Of a DNA stretch of 5,477 nt, positions 4,656-5,477 are shown piece by piece. The notes beneath the pieces were generated by a model. That model made no database searches. It saw only the letters and a list, made by a program, of their open reading frames with translations, and was not told the DNA's origin. The stretch spans positions 1 through 5,477 of the forward strand of contig DAHXPE010000390.1 in NCBI GenBank assembly GCA_027364495.1, read 5' to 3'. A program made the translations under genes and the position numbers. The first letter of the stretch is position 1; every line of letters begins with the position of its first letter. The stretch comes from Candidatus Heimdallarchaeota archaeon (GTDB taxonomy: Archaea > Asgardarchaeota > Heimdallarchaeia > Hodarchaeales > LC-3).

Positions 4656-5378
4656 ATGAATCCACCTAGATCCGGAAATAGGACTTTTGATTATTCTTTT
4701 AATATCAAAGAAAAAAAAATAAGCTTACCAGAATACATTATTTTAAAAAAAGCTTTTTCAGAAGGGTTATTAATAACAAAAGAATGGCTTGAAAATATTT
4801 CAAACAATAACCAAGAGTATAAAGGTTTAATTGATAAAGTTCTAAACCATATTAGTTTTCAAATGGCTGAATACGATTTGAGAGTTCTTGAATCATACAG
4901 GAACGATGAAACAACTAATTTATTCAAGTTTCTAGATACTCAAGTTGTTCTTAGGCCTTCAGTGGTAACAAAAACAACTTCAAAACGAACAACTTCTCGA
5001 AAAGTGGTTAAGACAACAATTCCTCCGGAAATAAAATCGATGGAAGAGTTAAAAAACGAAATCAATTTTTTGTATCAGCAAAAAGATAATTACGATCAAT
5101 GTTTAAATAAAACATCGGAATTACTCCAGCATCCAGATCTAACAGATGAAGAAAGACAAAGATATAACAATTTTTACCATGAACTATTAGAATGGGTCAA
5201 TCTTAAAAATAAACAGTCAGAAGGAAAAGTAGAAAAACAAGAAATGGTTCCAAGGACAAATCCAGCAATCCCAGTATCAGAATCAAGAGGAACATCAATT
5301 TCACAGTTAAGAACAGACATGCTGAAAGAATTACAAAAATTACGTCAACTTTACATCGATCCATCAGATAATAAATGA
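4656..5378 (+). CDS. Unrecognised 240-residue helical protein with basic linker and coiled-coil tail
   Basis: I do not recognise the family. There is no signal peptide or membrane segment, so it should be cytosolic. Residues 22-95 are helical and mixed in charge (LPEYIILKKAFSEGLLITK and FQMAEYDLRVLESY). Residues 101-122 form a Thr/Lys/Arg-rich linker (TKTTSKRTTSRKVVKTT) that could touch nucleic acid or a membrane surface. Residues 127-190 look like a helical hairpin with a break at HPDLTDEE. Residues 191-213 are a flexible Pro/Ser linker. Residues 214-233 (SISQLRTDMLKELQKLRQLY) form a short amphipathic helix with heptad-spaced hydrophobics. Globular parts joined by linkers with a short end helix suggest an adaptor or assembly protein, but this is inference. 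ATG 4656 is the first start after the in-frame TAA at 4629. The gene stands alone, with a leader dyad and a terminator hairpin. Confidence 0.75.
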   Translation: MNPPRSGNRTFDYSFNIKEKKISLPEYIILKKAFSEGLLITKEWLENISNNNQEYKGLIDKVLNHISFQMAEYDLRVLESYRNDETTNLFKFLDTQVVLRPSVVTKTTSKRTTSRKVVKTTIPPEIKSMEELKNEINFLYQQKDNYDQCLNKTSELLQHPDLTDEERQRYNNFYHELLEWVNLKNKQSEGKVEKQEMVPRTNPAIPVSESRGTSISQLRTDMLKELQKLRQLYIDPSDNK

Positions 5379-5385
5379 AACCTAT

Positions 5386-5418
5386 TAGATGTTTTATTAA
5401 ACTTTAAAGAAACATCTA
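5386..5418 (+). terminator. Hairpin terminator after the 240-residue gene
   Basis: TAGATGTTT (5386-5394) and AAACATCTA (5410-5418) are perfect nine-base arms around a 15-base loop. The hairpin begins eight bases after the TGA. AT-rich DNA with short T runs follows. It may stop transcription or protect the mRNA end. If a minus-strand gene ends at 5450, it could serve both directions. Confidence 0.5.
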
Positions 5419-5449
5419 TTTATAAAATTAATTTAATTACTTTAATAAA

Positions 5450-5477
5450 TTAAGATCTTCCTTTTCCATTCTTTTTT
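5450..5477 (-). CDS. Possible C-terminal tail of a minus-strand gene cut by the right edge
   Basis: The minus strand entering from the right edge reads KKNGKGRS and then TAA (5450-5452). A short basic, glycine-containing tail is common at protein ends, and the convergent layout around the hairpin would fit. Only eight codons are visible, so this may be chance. Confidence 0.2.

Overview
The window is about 5.5 kb of very AT-rich DNA carrying a loose set of single genes on both strands rather than one long operon. It looks archaeal. Start regions carry TATA-like boxes about 23-30 bases upstream of start codons, and one gene appears to be leaderless from GTG. The one clear Shine-Dalgarno sequence is GGTGA. 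A eukaryote-type saccharopine dehydrogenase next to DinB and Hsp20 genes at this base composition would fit an Asgard archaeon such as Lokiarchaeia. That placement is an inference, because no marker gene is present.

Layout, left to right. Positions 1-195 (minus) hold the start of an unrecognised gene that runs off the left edge; its frame continues upstream to about 480, broken by several stops, and may be a decayed gene. Positions 196-699 have no intact gene. Positions 700-2031 (minus) encode a saccharopine dehydrogenase whose GTG start is set by a TATA box. Positions 2136-2855 (minus) hold a membrane-protein gene that reads as one frame of 239 codons, interrupted only by a TAG at 2439-2441. 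Before the TAG lie two predicted membrane segments and after it three. Positions 3065-3565 (plus) encode a DinB-family metal-binding protein behind a near-palindromic promoter. Positions 3669-4100 (minus) encode an Hsp20 small heat-shock protein whose promoter contains a striking 18-bp inverted repeat. Positions 4101-4655 are intergenic with several dyads. Positions 4656-5378 (plus) encode an unrecognised 240-residue helical protein, followed by a terminator-like hairpin. The last 28 bases may be the tail of a minus-strand gene.

The genes do not form one pathway. Saccharopine dehydrogenase is lysine metabolism, Hsp20 is proteostasis, and DinB-like proteins are metal-dependent enzymes often linked to thiol or stress chemistry. 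The most notable points are the in-frame amber codon in the membrane gene, in a window where TAG ends no other gene, and the strong dyads over the hsp20 and dinB promoters.
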